Shown: in pieces, positions 36,561 through 46,149 of the stretch
Layout of the letters: the number at the start of each line of letters is the position of its first letter
Numbering within the stretch: the stretch's first letter is position 1
Assembly: GCA_017466125.1 (NCBI GenBank)
Contig: JAFTUS010000043.1
Span: forward strand, 1 to 53,894
Source: Lentisphaeria bacterium
GTDB taxonomy: Bacteria > Verrucomicrobiota > Lentisphaeria > Victivallales > Victivallaceae
Length of the DNA: 53,894 nt
Direction: 5' to 3'
The notes under the pieces: model-generated
Database searches by the model: none
What the model was told of the DNA's origin: nothing
What the model saw: the letters and a program-made list of their open reading frames with translations, nothing else
Position numbers and translations under genes: made by a program

Positions 36561-37415
36561 TTACACCGATTTGAAGATATATTCAGGCTTACGCTCGCTT
36601 TCTGCGGACTGCGCCAACTCCAATGAAGTAATGCCGGTCAGCACCAGACAGGTGGTAAATCCGGCTCCGTTGCCGCCCCGGATGTCGGATGCCAGCGAGT
36701 CGCCGACCATCATCACCCGCCGGGGTTCGCGTATCTGCAAACCGGGAAAATTCTTTTCCACAAAAGGTGAAACACATTCGTAAATAAAGGAGTACGGTTT
36801 TCCCAGATAAACGGGTTCAATGATGTGACCGGCATCTTTCAGGAGAGCGCAGAGAAAACGGGTGAAACCGCCGCCGCCGACCCCCATATTGATACCGTCC
36901 GCCTGCGGCCAGTAGGAGTCCGGATTGACACAGATCACCGGCAGATCCGGACGCGTCAGCAGCATGTTGAACACCGTTTCAAGTTGAAGTTTCCACTCAA
37001 AACGCCCCTCCCCCATGATGATACCGCAGCAGGCGGGAGCAAGCGCGGGGTCACGGGTCACTTCGATCCCGGCATCCAGCGCATAACACGGGTCGCCCAG
37101 ACTTCCGCAGAGATAGTAGAGTCCGCCCGTATAAAAACGTTCCGCCCAGATCTGCAAAGCGTTCCCTGCGGAAAGGATGTTTTCCTGACCGACGGGAAGA
37201 TTTGCCCCTTGCATAAGCCGTGCCTTCTCCCGCAGGGAACGGCAGCTGTCGTTGGTCAGCAGAAAGAAAGGACAATGATCCTTTTTCAGCAGTTCCAGCA
37301 GTTCCAACGCTCCCGGCAGCGGCGTACAGCCCACAGCGAGCGTACCATCCACATCAAAGAGTACCGCATCGACATCAGCACGGTTTTCTTTATAAAATTC
37401 AGTAAAAGTATGCAT
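36561..37415 (-). CDS. HAD superfamily IIA (NagD-like) phosphatase, copy B
   Basis: A 284-aa paralogue of the protein at 11349, the same length and alignable end to end without large gaps. HAD motifs: VLFDVDGTL, LLTNDSC, the GKP lysine, MMVGDSLASDIRGG. The shared segments WAERFY-GGL, AGIEVTR, ALAP-C-G-IMGEG and ETVFN show recent common ancestry. AGGGGAATAA precedes the ATG. The substrate is unknown. Residues in the cap differ (for example QADGINMGVGGGG against TADGSKMSISSGG), so the two copies may have different substrates. Confidence 0.88.
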   Translation of the reverse strand: MHTFTEFYKENRADVDAVLFDVDGTLAVGCTPLPGALELLELLKKDHCPFFLLTNDSCRSLREKARLMQGANLPVGQENILSAGNALQIWAERFYTGGLYYLCGSLGDPCYALDAGIEVTRDPALAPACCGIIMGEGRFEWKLQLETVFNMLLTRPDLPVICVNPDSYWPQADGINMGVGGGGFTRFLCALLKDAGHIIEPVYLGKPYSFIYECVSPFVEKNFPGLQIREPRRVMMVGDSLASDIRGGNGAGFTTCLVLTGITSLELAQSAESERKPEYIFKSV

Positions 37416-37503
37416 TTATTCCCCTTTTGCATTTGAAAAAAATATTTCATGAGGCATAATATAATACATGTAATGAGAATTTGCGAAAGAAACTTTGATT
37501 TTT

Positions 37504-38364
37504 ATGGATGAAAAAGTAAAAATAATTGCCCTGACCGGGCCTACTGCAACAGGGAAAACCGCTTTGGCGGTTCATCTGGCACGGCAATTCAACGCTGAAA
37601 TCATCAGCGTGGACTCCCGTCAGGTCTACCGGGGTATGGATCTGGGAACCGGCAAAGACCTTGCCGAATATGAGGAGATCCCCTATCACCTGATCGACAT
37701 TGCCGACCCGGCTGCCGATGAATACAATCTCTCCTGTTTCTGCAAAGACGCTTTTCAGGCGATCGCCGATATTTCAGCACGGGGGAAACTGCCTTTGCTC
37801 TGCGGCGGAACTCCGCTCTACCTGACCGCCATTCTGCAAGCCTACCGTCTGCCGGGCGGTGCATTGCCGCACCACAACAGCGGTCTGCCGCGGGAACGGC
37901 AGAACCCCGAAGCGGAATATTCCTTTATCCCCCCCTTTGAAATCGATCCTCTGGTATTGGGCATCTATTTTCCACGGAAAACCGTCCATGAACGCATCGA
38001 AAAACGTCTCGATGCCCGTCTCGCCGCCGGCATGTGCGATGAAGTTCAAAAACTGCATGACCTCCAAAAAGTCAGTTGGGAAAAAATGGAGTTTTTCGGT
38101 CTGGAATACCGCGAAATCGGCCGTTATCTGCAAGGCAAAACAAGTTTTGAAGAGATGCGTTACACCTTGCTCTGCCGCATCCGTCAATTTGCCAAACGGC
38201 AGGATATATTCTTCCGCAAAATGGAGCGGGAGGGTATTCCGATACGCTGGCTGAAAGAGGGCTGCGCACCGGAGGCGGAAGAGTTGATAAAACGCTTTCT
38301 GAACAACAGCAAACTGCCGGAGATCACCTTTCGCATGAGTGAAACTTTTTATGGAAAGAGATAA
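37504..38364 (+). CDS. miaA: tRNA dimethylallyltransferase
   Basis: Adds a dimethylallyl group to A37 of tRNAs reading UNN codons. A 286-aa protein with the P-loop GPTATGKTALA, the substrate motif SVDSRQVYRGMDLGTGK, LLCGGTPLYLTAIL, and near the C-terminus RIRQFAKRQDIFF, where RQFAKRQ-type sequence contacts tRNA. I use ATG 37504; a TTG three codons upstream is also in frame. It is slightly short because part of the insertion domain is reduced (QAYRLPGG to NPEAEYSF region). First of three plus-strand genes, with the rRNA methyltransferase 3 bp downstream. Confidence 0.94.
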   Translation: MDEKVKIIALTGPTATGKTALAVHLARQFNAEIISVDSRQVYRGMDLGTGKDLAEYEEIPYHLIDIADPAADEYNLSCFCKDAFQAIADISARGKLPLLCGGTPLYLTAILQAYRLPGGALPHHNSGLPRERQNPEAEYSFIPPFEIDPLVLGIYFPRKTVHERIEKRLDARLAAGMCDEVQKLHDLQKVSWEKMEFFGLEYREIGRYLQGKTSFEEMRYTLLCRIRQFAKRQDIFFRKMEREGIPIRWLKEGCAPEAEELIKRFLNNSKLPEITFRMSETFYGKR

Positions 38365-38367
38365 TAT

Positions 38368-39192
38368 ATGGAATTCGTCAAAATCACCAGCACGCAGAAC
38401 GATGCCGTAAAGCACGTTATCAAACTGCGTGACCGCCGTCCCCGTGAAAAAGAACAGTTGACCGTCCTTGAAGGCTACCGGGAACTCACCCGCGCCAGAG
38501 AGTACGGCCTGGAAATTCTGGAATGTTATTTTTCCCCCGAACACTTCCTCGGCGAAAATGAGTACCCGCTGTTGGAAACGTTTGCTCAGGAAGGGGTAAA
38601 AGTCTGTCAGGTCGCCCCTTTCCTGCTGGAAAAAATGGCGTACCGTGAACGCCCCGAAGGACTGATCGCCGTGGCGAAAATGAAACGTCATACACTGGCG
38701 GATCTTCCCGTCAAACCCAACGGGCTTTATCTGGTCGCAGAAGCCGTGGAGAAGCCGGGAAACCTCGGCTCCATGCTCCGCAGTGCCGATGCCGCCGGGG
38801 TGGACGGATTTATCATCTGCAACAAATGCACCGATCTTTACAACCCCAATGTGATCCGCGCAAGCACAGGCGCACTGTTCTCCGTACCGCTTGCAGAAGC
38901 AGACAATGAAGAAGCATTCAACTGGCTGAAAGAGAACAATATCCGTATGCTTGCCGCCACTCCGCACACCGATACGGTCTATACCGATGTGGATATGACA
39001 CAGGCAGTCGCCATCATCGTCGGAACGGAACAGACCGGACTGACGGACTTGTGGATGAACCACTCCGATCTTCCGGTCGTGATCCCCATGCTGGGCAAGA
39101 TCGACTCTCTCAACGTGGCGACTGCAACGACCATTCTGCTCTACGAAGCCGCCCGCCAGAGAAACTGGCAGCGTCCAGACTGGGCAAAGTAA
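38368..39192 (+). CDS. TrmH/SpoU-family RNA 2'-O-ribose methyltransferase
   Basis: A 274-aa SAM-dependent enzyme. The N-terminal substrate-binding domain (1-105, VLEGYRELTRA) is followed by the knotted SPOUT domain with motif 1 EKPGNLGSMLRSADAAG, motif 2 IVGTEQTGL and motif 3 SLNVATATTILLYEA. The arrangement fits RlmB / TsnR-type 23S rRNA methyltransferases. The exact nucleotide cannot be told from sequence. Lies 3 bp after miaA, so two RNA-modification genes share a transcript. Confidence 0.92.
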   Translation: MEFVKITSTQNDAVKHVIKLRDRRPREKEQLTVLEGYRELTRAREYGLEILECYFSPEHFLGENEYPLLETFAQEGVKVCQVAPFLLEKMAYRERPEGLIAVAKMKRHTLADLPVKPNGLYLVAEAVEKPGNLGSMLRSADAAGVDGFIICNKCTDLYNPNVIRASTGALFSVPLAEADNEEAFNWLKENNIRMLAATPHTDTVYTDVDMTQAVAIIVGTEQTGLTDLWMNHSDLPVVIPMLGKIDSLNVATATTILLYEAARQRNWQRPDWAK

Positions 39193-39218
39193 AAATATTT
39201 TGCGGAGATATAAATCTT

Positions 39219-39884
39219 ATGACACAAAAAACGGTTATATTGACCTTTGATGATGCGTGCATCACACACAGGGATTTTGTTGTGCCAATTTTGCAGAAGT
39301 TCGGGTTCGGCGGAACATTCTTTATTTCCCTGCCGCCGGAGTGGTCAGCAGAAGCCCCCGGAGCATATTTGAACTGGGGTGATATCGTCTGCCTTGCACA
39401 ACAGGGATTTGATATCGGCAATCACACGATGAACCATGCAAATCTCTCTGAACTGAGCAAAGAAGAATGCCGCAGGGAATTGGAGCTGCTGAATGAAAAG
39501 TTTGCAGAATACGGGATCCCCGAACCGGTGAGTTTCGCTTATCCCGGCGGACCGTATGCCGCCAACGCGGTAGAAGTTTTGCAGGAATGCGCTCTGAAAT
39601 ACGCCCGTACAACAGAACCCGGCTTGTGGGAACCCGGCAAAAGCGATCCGATGCGGCTGCCGTGTTTTGCAATCTCCGAAGAACAGAAGGAAAATTTTCA
39701 CGAAGCCGTCAAACTTGCCTCCGCCAATGAAAATGCCGCGGCGATCATACTCTATCACGGAGTACCGGATCTGCATCACCCCTGGTGCAATACCAGTGAA
39801 GAAACCTTCCTCGAACAAATGGAATTTCTGGCGGAAAACGACTTCCGGGTATTGAGCATGCGCGATTTCGGCGCAATGCAGTAA
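39219..39884 (+). CDS. Polysaccharide deacetylase (CE4/NodB domain)
   Basis: A 221-aa protein nearly all NodB domain. The catalytic base and metal Asp are in LTFDDA (Asp11, Asp12), the metal His pair is HTMNH, and the later motifs SFAYPGGPY and LYHG are present. No signal peptide. I start at 39219 with GGAG upstream; the longer frame from 39051 is inside the methyltransferase gene. Probably deacetylates an N- or O-acetylated glycan or sugar. Its stop codon lies in the loop of a repeat-associated hairpin. Confidence 0.9.
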   Translation: MTQKTVILTFDDACITHRDFVVPILQKFGFGGTFFISLPPEWSAEAPGAYLNWGDIVCLAQQGFDIGNHTMNHANLSELSKEECRRELELLNEKFAEYGIPEPVSFAYPGGPYAANAVEVLQECALKYARTTEPGLWEPGKSDPMRLPCFAISEEQKENFHEAVKLASANENAAAIILYHGVPDLHHPWCNTSEETFLEQMEFLAENDFRVLSMRDFGAMQ

Positions 39885-39897
39885 AACAGCATATTTT
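39875..39897 (+). terminator. Hairpin overlapping the deacetylase stop codon; copy 1 of a repeat
   Basis: ATGCAGTAAAACAGCAT forms a short inverted repeat followed by ATTTTA. The same sequence, and the downstream GCGTGT-CCGGGCAAAC, recurs at 46671-46720. Confidence 0.45.
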
Positions 39898-39974
39898 AGC
39901 GTGTTCCGGGCAAACTGCAAATGGCAGCAGTACAGGATTTCAGGGAGTTCTGCAACGAAAAGAAATCGCTCATC

Positions 39975-40829
39975 CTATTTTCGTCCGGAGTAAATTTTCC
40001 GGTACGTTCCAGGGGCTATACCGGTCAACTTGCGGAAACTCCGGCTGAAATGCGCCGCATCGCAATACCCGAGCAGAACGGCAATTTCTTCAAGTGTTTT
40101 TTCCTCCCGCAAATATCGCACCGCCAGTTGAATACGTTCATTTTCGGCAAAATCACGGGGTGTCTGGCCCATGATTTCGTGAAATACAGCCCGGAAACGG
40201 GATTCTGACAGGAAACACATTTCAGCCAATTCTCCGCTTGAACGGCGAAGAGCCGGAGCATTGCGGATCGCCCCTATCGCCGGAACCAAACGCTGTATGC
40301 CGGAAAACTGCCGATGTTTTTTTGGGGAAGCATTTTTCAGCAGTTCAAGCATAATGGCGGCCCCGGCCAGATTGGCGATGCAATTCTGCGCCGGATCTCC
40401 GGAATTGACATTCCGGATGACATCGTTCAGCAGTTCCGCTGTTTTCCCAACGATACGGCTGTCAGTGCAGACCGCAGGGAACTCCCAGAATCCGGTCACA
40501 TCCACACCGGGACCACATCTAATGACCCAATGTATCCAGGCGGAAAAAATACGATTGCCGATCGTTTCAACACAATGCTCCTCGCGGGGCGAAATGATCA
40601 TCAATGCCCCAGCGGGGATCACCAAATCATTTTTGCCACGCCGTTTCAGCACAGCGGCGGGACTGTGAGCGGCGGGACTTCCGGGAATATGCAGATAACT
40701 CAACACCATACAGGGCAGTTGCCGCCATCCGGTCGAATATCCCGGCGGTGTCTCCGTATAATCGGCCGCCAATGTTTCCAGAAAAATATTTTTAATCGGA
40801 TCATTCATATTTTCAATCATTCTGTTCAT
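39975..40829 (-). CDS. AraC-family transcriptional regulator (divergent from GH36)
   Basis: A 284-aa regulator with an N-terminal cupin-like ligand domain (1-150; LVIPAGALMIISPREEHCVE) and a C-terminal AraC domain (SSGELAEMCFLSESRFRAVF, then TLEEIAVLLGYCDAAHFSRSFRKLTG). The open frame continues far upstream to 41828, antisense to the GH36 gene; I place the start at 40829 (MNRMIENMND), just inside the divergent intergenic region, where the protein family begins. ATGs at 40820 and 40808 are equally possible. Probably controls the GH36 gene. Confidence 0.87.
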   Translation of the reverse strand: MNRMIENMNDPIKNIFLETLAADYTETPPGYSTGWRQLPCMVLSYLHIPGSPAAHSPAAVLKRRGKNDLVIPAGALMIISPREEHCVETIGNRIFSAWIHWVIRCGPGVDVTGFWEFPAVCTDSRIVGKTAELLNDVIRNVNSGDPAQNCIANLAGAAIMLELLKNASPKKHRQFSGIQRLVPAIGAIRNAPALRRSSGELAEMCFLSESRFRAVFHEIMGQTPRDFAENERIQLAVRYLREEKTLEEIAVLLGYCDAAHFSRSFRKLTGIAPGTYRKIYSGRK

Positions 40830-40901
40830 ATTATTTTTCAGCACAGCAACTATATTATATAACATAACACAAAAATCGTAAAATACAAAAAGGGAATACC
40901 G

Positions 40902-43376
40902 ATGATCTACAAAGATTATGAAAAATCCGCCGCCTTCTGGCGTACCGGCAGAACCGCCCGCACCGTAACGGTTCAAGTTCCGGCAAAAGACCGTTTCCGC
41001 AACGGCTGGACTGGAAATGCGTTTGAGTGGAATCCTTTCTGCATCAATACACTGAAAATCTCTGGCGAACGTTTCCTGCGCGGCTGGGGGTTCTGGTGTG
41101 CAGGTTCTCTGGATGCCCGGATAACACTGCCCGAACCGGCAGACATATTCACCGCACAGGTCGGTATCAACGATTCCAACGATCTCAACAGCAAACGGTG
41201 GACTGCCCGTTTTGAACTGCTGCTGCCGGACGGAACCGCTCTTGCCGATGTCACAGTTCAAACTGGAGAGAAAAAAGAATTTTCTGCCGGATTGGGGGGA
41301 ACAACCGCTTTTATTCTCCGTATGACCGAAGTAAATGGCTGTGCCTGCCCGGTGGATTTTCTGGAACCTGTCATCACTTACAGCAGCGGCAAGCAGGATT
41401 TCCCCGGAGAACGGGGCAATCAGATCGCCGACACCGCTCTGAAATTTGACTATGATGGCAAACCGTTCGATCCCGATCAATGGGAACATTCCCTCAAACA
41501 GGAGGGAGAACGCAACTATTTTCACCGCTGGTTCTCGCCCGACGGCAAAGTGGAACTGCGTGTGGAAGCCCGCATCCACGAGGATTTTCATACGATCGAA
41601 TGGATTCCGACGCTGAAAAATATCAGTAGCGAAACCAGCGAACTTATCGAAAATTTCCAGTCCCTTGTCTTTACCAAAACCATTTACGATCTTCCGCATC
41701 ACGGCGTTGGCAATTATCGGGAGAATGCTCCGCTGCTCCAGCCGGAAGTCATCCTCCACCGCAATTACGGGACCCGTGCCACCGGAACGGACTTCCTGCC
41801 CTCCTCTCTCCGCCTTGCCGGACGCCACGGTATGAATGAGGTTATTCTTGATACCGATGAGGGGCGTTCCTCTGCGGCGTGGCTGCCATTTTTTGAAATC
41901 GAACTTTTTGAAGAACGGCGCATTGATTTCGCAATCGGCTGGTCGGGTGCGTGGAAAAGCCGCATCGCCTTTACATCAGCGGATACCTTTGAAGTGACAG
42001 CCGGGCTCCGCCGTACTCATTTCAAATTGTTTGCCGGGGAAGAGATCCGGCAGCCGTCGATCATTATGCACTATATGCAGGGATCGCAGAAAGATTGCCG
42101 CAATGAATTCCGCCGTTTTATGGTCGCACACCGTCTGCCCCGCAACAGCAAAGGGGAATTGCTTTATCCGCCAATCTCAAGTATGTTCAGCGGCTCTATG
42201 CCCAATGATATGCTGAAAAAGTATGCTGAACTTTTCCGGAGGAAAGGACTGCCCGTCGAAGTGATATGGGTCGATGCCGGATGGTACGGTGCTGACCGGG
42301 AAGTTCCGCTGGAACTGCATCAGAGCGACTGGGAAACTACGGTCGGAGACTGGCGGGTCAATCAGATACCCCACCCCGGCGGCTTCCGCCCGGTAACCGA
42401 TTATCTGCATCAGACAGGCCGCCGTTTTCTGCTCTGGGTAGAGATGGAGCGTGCCGTTGCCTCTACGGATATCGTCCGTGAGCATCCCGAATATTTTATT
42501 GAAACCGGCGGGGACAACCGGATGCTCGATCTGGGCAATGATGATGCCTGCGATTATGCCATCGAAACCATTTCGACGCTGATCCGCGAACAGGGGATGG
42601 ATTGTTATCGTGAAGATTTCAATTTTAACACCATACCTTACTGGGATGCTGCTGACACCGCAGAACGTATCGGAATGGCGGAATCCCGCTTTATCACAGG
42701 GTTCTACCGTTTCTGGGGGGCATTGCGCAAACGTTTTCCCGATCTGCTCATCGACAACTGCGCATCCGGCGGCCGCCGTATCGACCCGGAAACGCTCTCT
42801 TTAAGTGTACCGCTGTGGCGGAGCGATTTTCAGTGTTTCGTGGATATTCCCTTCCTGCCCGAAGCCAATCAGGTACATTTTGACGGCATGTCCGGCTGGC
42901 TCCCGCTGCACAGTTGCGGAACTGCCATACGGGTAAAAGATGATTATGCGTTTTTGAGCGGAGCATTGGGGACCTCGCTGGTCGATCTCTGCAACCGCCG
43001 CCATTTTGATCCGGAAGACGATGCTTTTGACTTTGAATGGCTCAAACGGATGCTTGAAATCGCCAAAAGGATGCGCTCTTTCCTCACCGGAGATTACTAC
43101 CGTCTGACCGAATGTCCGGAAGATTTCCGGAATGCCTATGCCTTTGAACTTTTTGATGAAAAATGTCAGGCCGGTTACGTTGGTGTGTTTCGTCGGGAAT
43201 ATACTCCGGCAGAGGAAGTGGAAGTCCGTCTGCATCGCATTGATCCAACGGCACGTTACCGGGCGGAATACATCCCCGGCGGCACGCAGGAAATCAGCGG
43301 AGCGGAACTGCAAAAGCAGTTTTTCAAACTGCCCCGGCCCCGCTCCTGTCAACTTCTCTTTTTTGAGAAGGTCTGA
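40902..43376 (+). CDS. GH36 alpha-galactosidase-like enzyme with N-terminal NPCBM-like domain
   Basis: An 824-aa protein with no signal peptide. Residues about 10-160 look like an NPCBM-type carbohydrate-binding domain (FLRGWGFWCAGSLDARITL). A beta-supersandwich follows, then the (beta/alpha)8 barrel with VIWVDAGWYG, LLWVEMERAV, the nucleophile region DCYREDFN (Asp572) and the acid/base in RSDFQC (Asp642). That is the GH36 (clan GH-D) arrangement; the family mainly cleaves alpha-galactosides and alpha-N-acetylgalactosaminides. AAGGGAA precedes the ATG. It is next to an AraC gene on the opposite strand. A short clpB-like fragment follows the stop codon. Confidence 0.88.
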   Translation: MIYKDYEKSAAFWRTGRTARTVTVQVPAKDRFRNGWTGNAFEWNPFCINTLKISGERFLRGWGFWCAGSLDARITLPEPADIFTAQVGINDSNDLNSKRWTARFELLLPDGTALADVTVQTGEKKEFSAGLGGTTAFILRMTEVNGCACPVDFLEPVITYSSGKQDFPGERGNQIADTALKFDYDGKPFDPDQWEHSLKQEGERNYFHRWFSPDGKVELRVEARIHEDFHTIEWIPTLKNISSETSELIENFQSLVFTKTIYDLPHHGVGNYRENAPLLQPEVILHRNYGTRATGTDFLPSSLRLAGRHGMNEVILDTDEGRSSAAWLPFFEIELFEERRIDFAIGWSGAWKSRIAFTSADTFEVTAGLRRTHFKLFAGEEIRQPSIIMHYMQGSQKDCRNEFRRFMVAHRLPRNSKGELLYPPISSMFSGSMPNDMLKKYAELFRRKGLPVEVIWVDAGWYGADREVPLELHQSDWETTVGDWRVNQIPHPGGFRPVTDYLHQTGRRFLLWVEMERAVASTDIVREHPEYFIETGGDNRMLDLGNDDACDYAIETISTLIREQGMDCYREDFNFNTIPYWDAADTAERIGMAESRFITGFYRFWGALRKRFPDLLIDNCASGGRRIDPETLSLSVPLWRSDFQCFVDIPFLPEANQVHFDGMSGWLPLHSCGTAIRVKDDYAFLSGALGTSLVDLCNRRHFDPEDDAFDFEWLKRMLEIAKRMRSFLTGDYYRLTECPEDFRNAYAFELFDEKCQAGYVGVFRREYTPAEEVEVRLHRIDPTARYRAEYIPGGTQEISGAELQKQFFKLPRPRSCQLLFFEKV

Positions 43377-43382
43377 GCACCC

Positions 43383-43419
43383 GTCAAGCGAATGAAAGAT
43401 CAACGTTTCATCCACCCGG
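43383..43419. repeat. 37-bp copy of an internal clpB segment, outside clpB
   Basis: The 37 bp here match 43709-43745 inside clpB with a single mismatch (C43404 against T43730), in the same orientation. In clpB the segment encodes [12 protein letters not shown]. Here it sits between the GH36 and clpB stop codons and encodes nothing. Confidence 0.85.
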
Positions 43420-43435
43420 ACAGGTGTAACGTTTC

Positions 43436-46009
43436 TTAACTCCGGAAACTCAAACCATCTCCGTCACGGTCGATCGTCAGGGTGCTGCCGGGGAGGATCT
43501 CTCCGGCAATGATACGCCGGGAAACCGGTGTTTCGATCAGACGGATGATCGCACGTTTCAGCGGACGCGCCCCGAATGAGGCATCGTACCCCTCTTCGGC
43601 AATGAGATCCAATGCCGCATCGCTGACGGACAGGCGGATATCCTGATCGGCGAGACGCTTTTCCAACTGCCGGAGTTGAATTGCAGCAATGTTGCGGATC
43701 TGGCTCTTGTCAAGCGAATGAAAGATCAATGTTTCATCCACCCGGTTGAGAAATTCCGGACGGAAGTATTTGCGCAACTCCAGAAACAACTGTTCTTTCA
43801 AACCATCCGCTTCGCCTTTATGCGCAAGGATCAGGTCACTGCCGATATTGCTGGTCATGATGATAATGGTGTTTTTGAAACTCACTGTTCTGCCCTGTGA
43901 ATCGGTCACGATACCATCCTCCAGCACTTGCAGCAGGATATTGAATACGTCGGGGTGCGCTTTTTCGATCTCATCGAACAGCACCACCGAATAAGGACGG
44001 CGGCGGACTGCCTCGGTCAACTGACCGCCCTCATCGTAACCGACATATCCGGGAGGCGCACCGACAAGGCGGGAGACGCTGAATTTCTCCATATATTCCG
44101 ACATATCGATACGCACCATGGCGCGTTCATCGTCGAAAAGATCTTCTGCCAATGCCCTTGCAAGTTCCGTCTTGCCGACACCGGTCGGCCCCAGAAAGAT
44201 GAAACTTGCGATGGGCCGTTTGGGGTCTTTCAGACCTGCTCTGGCACGCAGAACCGCTTCTGAAACGGCTTCAACGGCTTCATCCTGACCGACAACGCGT
44301 TCATGGAGACGGGCATCGAGTCGAAGCAGTTTCTCTTTTTCGCTCTGAACCAGTTTTGCGACAGGAATATGTGTCCAGCGGCTGATGATCGCAGCGATAT
44401 CCTCTTCATCGACCTCCTCTTTGAGCATCCGTGAGGCGTTATCGGCTTTTATGGCATCTTCGGCATCGGCGATCTGCTGTTCGATACCGGGAATGGTCCC
44501 GTGCTGAAGTTCGGCAGCCTTTTCGTAATTGTATTCACGGGTCGCTTTCTCCAACTGCGCCCGGGCAAGATCGAGAGCCTCGCGGTAACTGCGCAGATCG
44601 GTGATCGCCTTTTTTTCCTTGTCGTAACGGGCGCGGAGTTCCTGCCCTTCGGCTTTGAGTTCAGCGAGTTCGGCTTCGAGCGACTCGCGCCGTTTGACGG
44701 AGGCGGCATCTTTTTCGTTTTTCAGCCCTGTGATCTCAATTTCCAACTGCATGGTGCGGCGTTCATTTTCGTCCACTTCCACCGGCGAACTGTCGATTTC
44801 GGTGCGGAGAGCGGCGGCGGCTTCGTCCACAAGGTCGATCGCTTTGTCCGGCAGAAAGCGGTCCGCGATGTATTTATCCGAAAGAACTGCGGCGGCAACC
44901 AGTGCGCTGTCACGGAGTTTTACGCCGTGGTGGATCTCATAGCGTTCTTTGAGACCGCGCAGAATGGAAATGGTATCCTCCACACTGGGCGGTTCGACCA
45001 GCACGGATTGGAAACGGCGTTCCAGCGCGGCATCTTTTTCGATATATTTACGGTATTCATCGAGTGTCGTTGCGCCGATGCAGTGCAGTTCCCCACGCGC
45101 CAGCATGGGTTTGAGCAGGTTTCCGGCATCCATATTGCCTTCGCCGCCCCCGGCACCGACAACGGTATGAAGTTCATCGATAAAGAGGATGATGCGTCCT
45201 TCAGCGGAAGTGACCTCGTTGAGAACGGCTTTGAGCCGTTCTTCAAATTCCCCGCGGTACTTTGCCCCGGCGATCAGTGCGCCCATATCGAGGGCGACGA
45301 CCTGACGGTTTTTCAGATTTTCCGGTACATCACCGCGGACGACACGGCGTGCAAGTCCCTCCACGATAGCGGTTTTGCCAACGCCGGGCTCTCCGATCAG
45401 AACGGGATTGTTTTTGGTACGGCGGGAGAGGATTTGAATAACACGGCGGATCTCTTCATCTCTGCCGATGACCGGGTCGAGTTTATCCTGCATTGCCATC
45501 AAGGTCAAATCTTTGGCATACTTTTTCAACGCTTCAAAAGTACCTTCGGGGTCGGCACTGGTAACGCGCTGATTACCCCGGATGCTCTGCAATGACTGCA
45601 ATACTTTTTCGGCAGAAAGTCCGGCTTCTTCCAGACATTTTTTGGCATCGGAAGAGCCTTGAAACATGGCGAGCAGCAGATGTTCCACGCTGATATATTC
45701 ATCCTGCATGGCATCTGCCTGCCGGGCGGCATCGGCGAGCAGGGCGGAAAACTCCCGGGACTGATAGATCTGCTGACCGTTATCCTGAATACGGGGAAGT
45801 TTCTGCAAACACTGTTCCACTTTCTGAATAAACAAATTGCGGCTGACGCCCAGTTTTTCGATGATCGAGGCGGTCAGCCCGTCGGGATCCTTGAGCAGAG
45901 AAGCGAGAACGTGCAGTACACGCAGTTCGTTGTTATGAAGTTCGATTGCCAACTGCTGAGCATTGACAAGGGCTTCACGGGTTTTGTTGGTCATTTTTTC
46001 CATATTCAT
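43436..46009 (-). CDS. clpB: ATP-dependent disaggregase ClpB (Hsp100)
   Basis: Rescues aggregated proteins with DnaK. An 857-aa protein, full length, with the N-terminal Clp_N double repeat (1-145), AAA+ domain 1 with Walker [10 protein letters not shown] and the pore-loop YRGEFEERL, the coiled-coil middle domain (about 410-525), AAA+ domain 2 with GPTGVGKTE and GYVGYDEGG, and the C-terminal arginine-rich domain ([12 protein letters not shown]). GGAG lies 8 bp before ATG 46009. No IGF/L loop for ClpP binding is seen, as expected for ClpB. It has its own divergent upstream region with repeated TGTGCCA half-sites. Confidence 0.97.
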   Translation of the reverse strand: MNMEKMTNKTREALVNAQQLAIELHNNELRVLHVLASLLKDPDGLTASIIEKLGVSRNLFIQKVEQCLQKLPRIQDNGQQIYQSREFSALLADAARQADAMQDEYISVEHLLLAMFQGSSDAKKCLEEAGLSAEKVLQSLQSIRGNQRVTSADPEGTFEALKKYAKDLTLMAMQDKLDPVIGRDEEIRRVIQILSRRTKNNPVLIGEPGVGKTAIVEGLARRVVRGDVPENLKNRQVVALDMGALIAGAKYRGEFEERLKAVLNEVTSAEGRIILFIDELHTVVGAGGGEGNMDAGNLLKPMLARGELHCIGATTLDEYRKYIEKDAALERRFQSVLVEPPSVEDTISILRGLKERYEIHHGVKLRDSALVAAAVLSDKYIADRFLPDKAIDLVDEAAAALRTEIDSSPVEVDENERRTMQLEIEITGLKNEKDAASVKRRESLEAELAELKAEGQELRARYDKEKKAITDLRSYREALDLARAQLEKATREYNYEKAAELQHGTIPGIEQQIADAEDAIKADNASRMLKEEVDEEDIAAIISRWTHIPVAKLVQSEKEKLLRLDARLHERVVGQDEAVEAVSEAVLRARAGLKDPKRPIASFIFLGPTGVGKTELARALAEDLFDDERAMVRIDMSEYMEKFSVSRLVGAPPGYVGYDEGGQLTEAVRRRPYSVVLFDEIEKAHPDVFNILLQVLEDGIVTDSQGRTVSFKNTIIIMTSNIGSDLILAHKGEADGLKEQLFLELRKYFRPEFLNRVDETLIFHSLDKSQIRNIAAIQLRQLEKRLADQDIRLSVSDAALDLIAEEGYDASFGARPLKRAIIRLIETPVSRRIIAGEILPGSTLTIDRDGDGLSFRS

Positions 46010-46048
46010 TATAAGTTCTCCTTTTTTTACCGGAAATGAAGCTTGTAC

Positions 46049-46125
46049 TGTGCCAACTTGATTTGAATAATGGATTTGCCGGTATTATGTTAAGGAGCGT
46101 GACATTTTGGCACAATGGCGTGCCA
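46049..46125. promoter_or_regulatory. Repeated TGTGCCA/TGGCACA half-sites between clpB and the zinc-finger gene
   Basis: Three half-sites in 77 bp: TGTGCCAA (46049), its inverse TTGGCACA (46107) and GTGCCA (46120). The last two form TGGCAC-N6-GTGCCA. They lie in the divergent region and suggest a repressor or activator site. They do not match CIRCE or CtsR sequences. Confidence 0.35.
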
Positions 46126-46149
46126 TTCTGTCCCGTTCACGGAGGGAAT

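Noticed and set aside
37774..39063. 429-codon minus-strand ORF across miaA and the methyltransferase
   Set aside because: Spans two well-defined genes on the other strand and has no family features.
40830..41828. Upstream extension of the AraC regulator frame to 617 codons
   Set aside because: The added 333 residues are antisense to the conserved N-terminal domain of the GH36 gene and unlike any AraC regulator.
44501..45595. 364-codon plus-strand ORF inside clpB
   Set aside because: Antisense shadow of a highly conserved chaperone gene.
46107..46125. Possible sigma-54 promoter (TTGGCAC start)
   Set aside because: The GC element is one base out of the strict GG-to-GC spacing; the inverted half-sites explain the sequence better.
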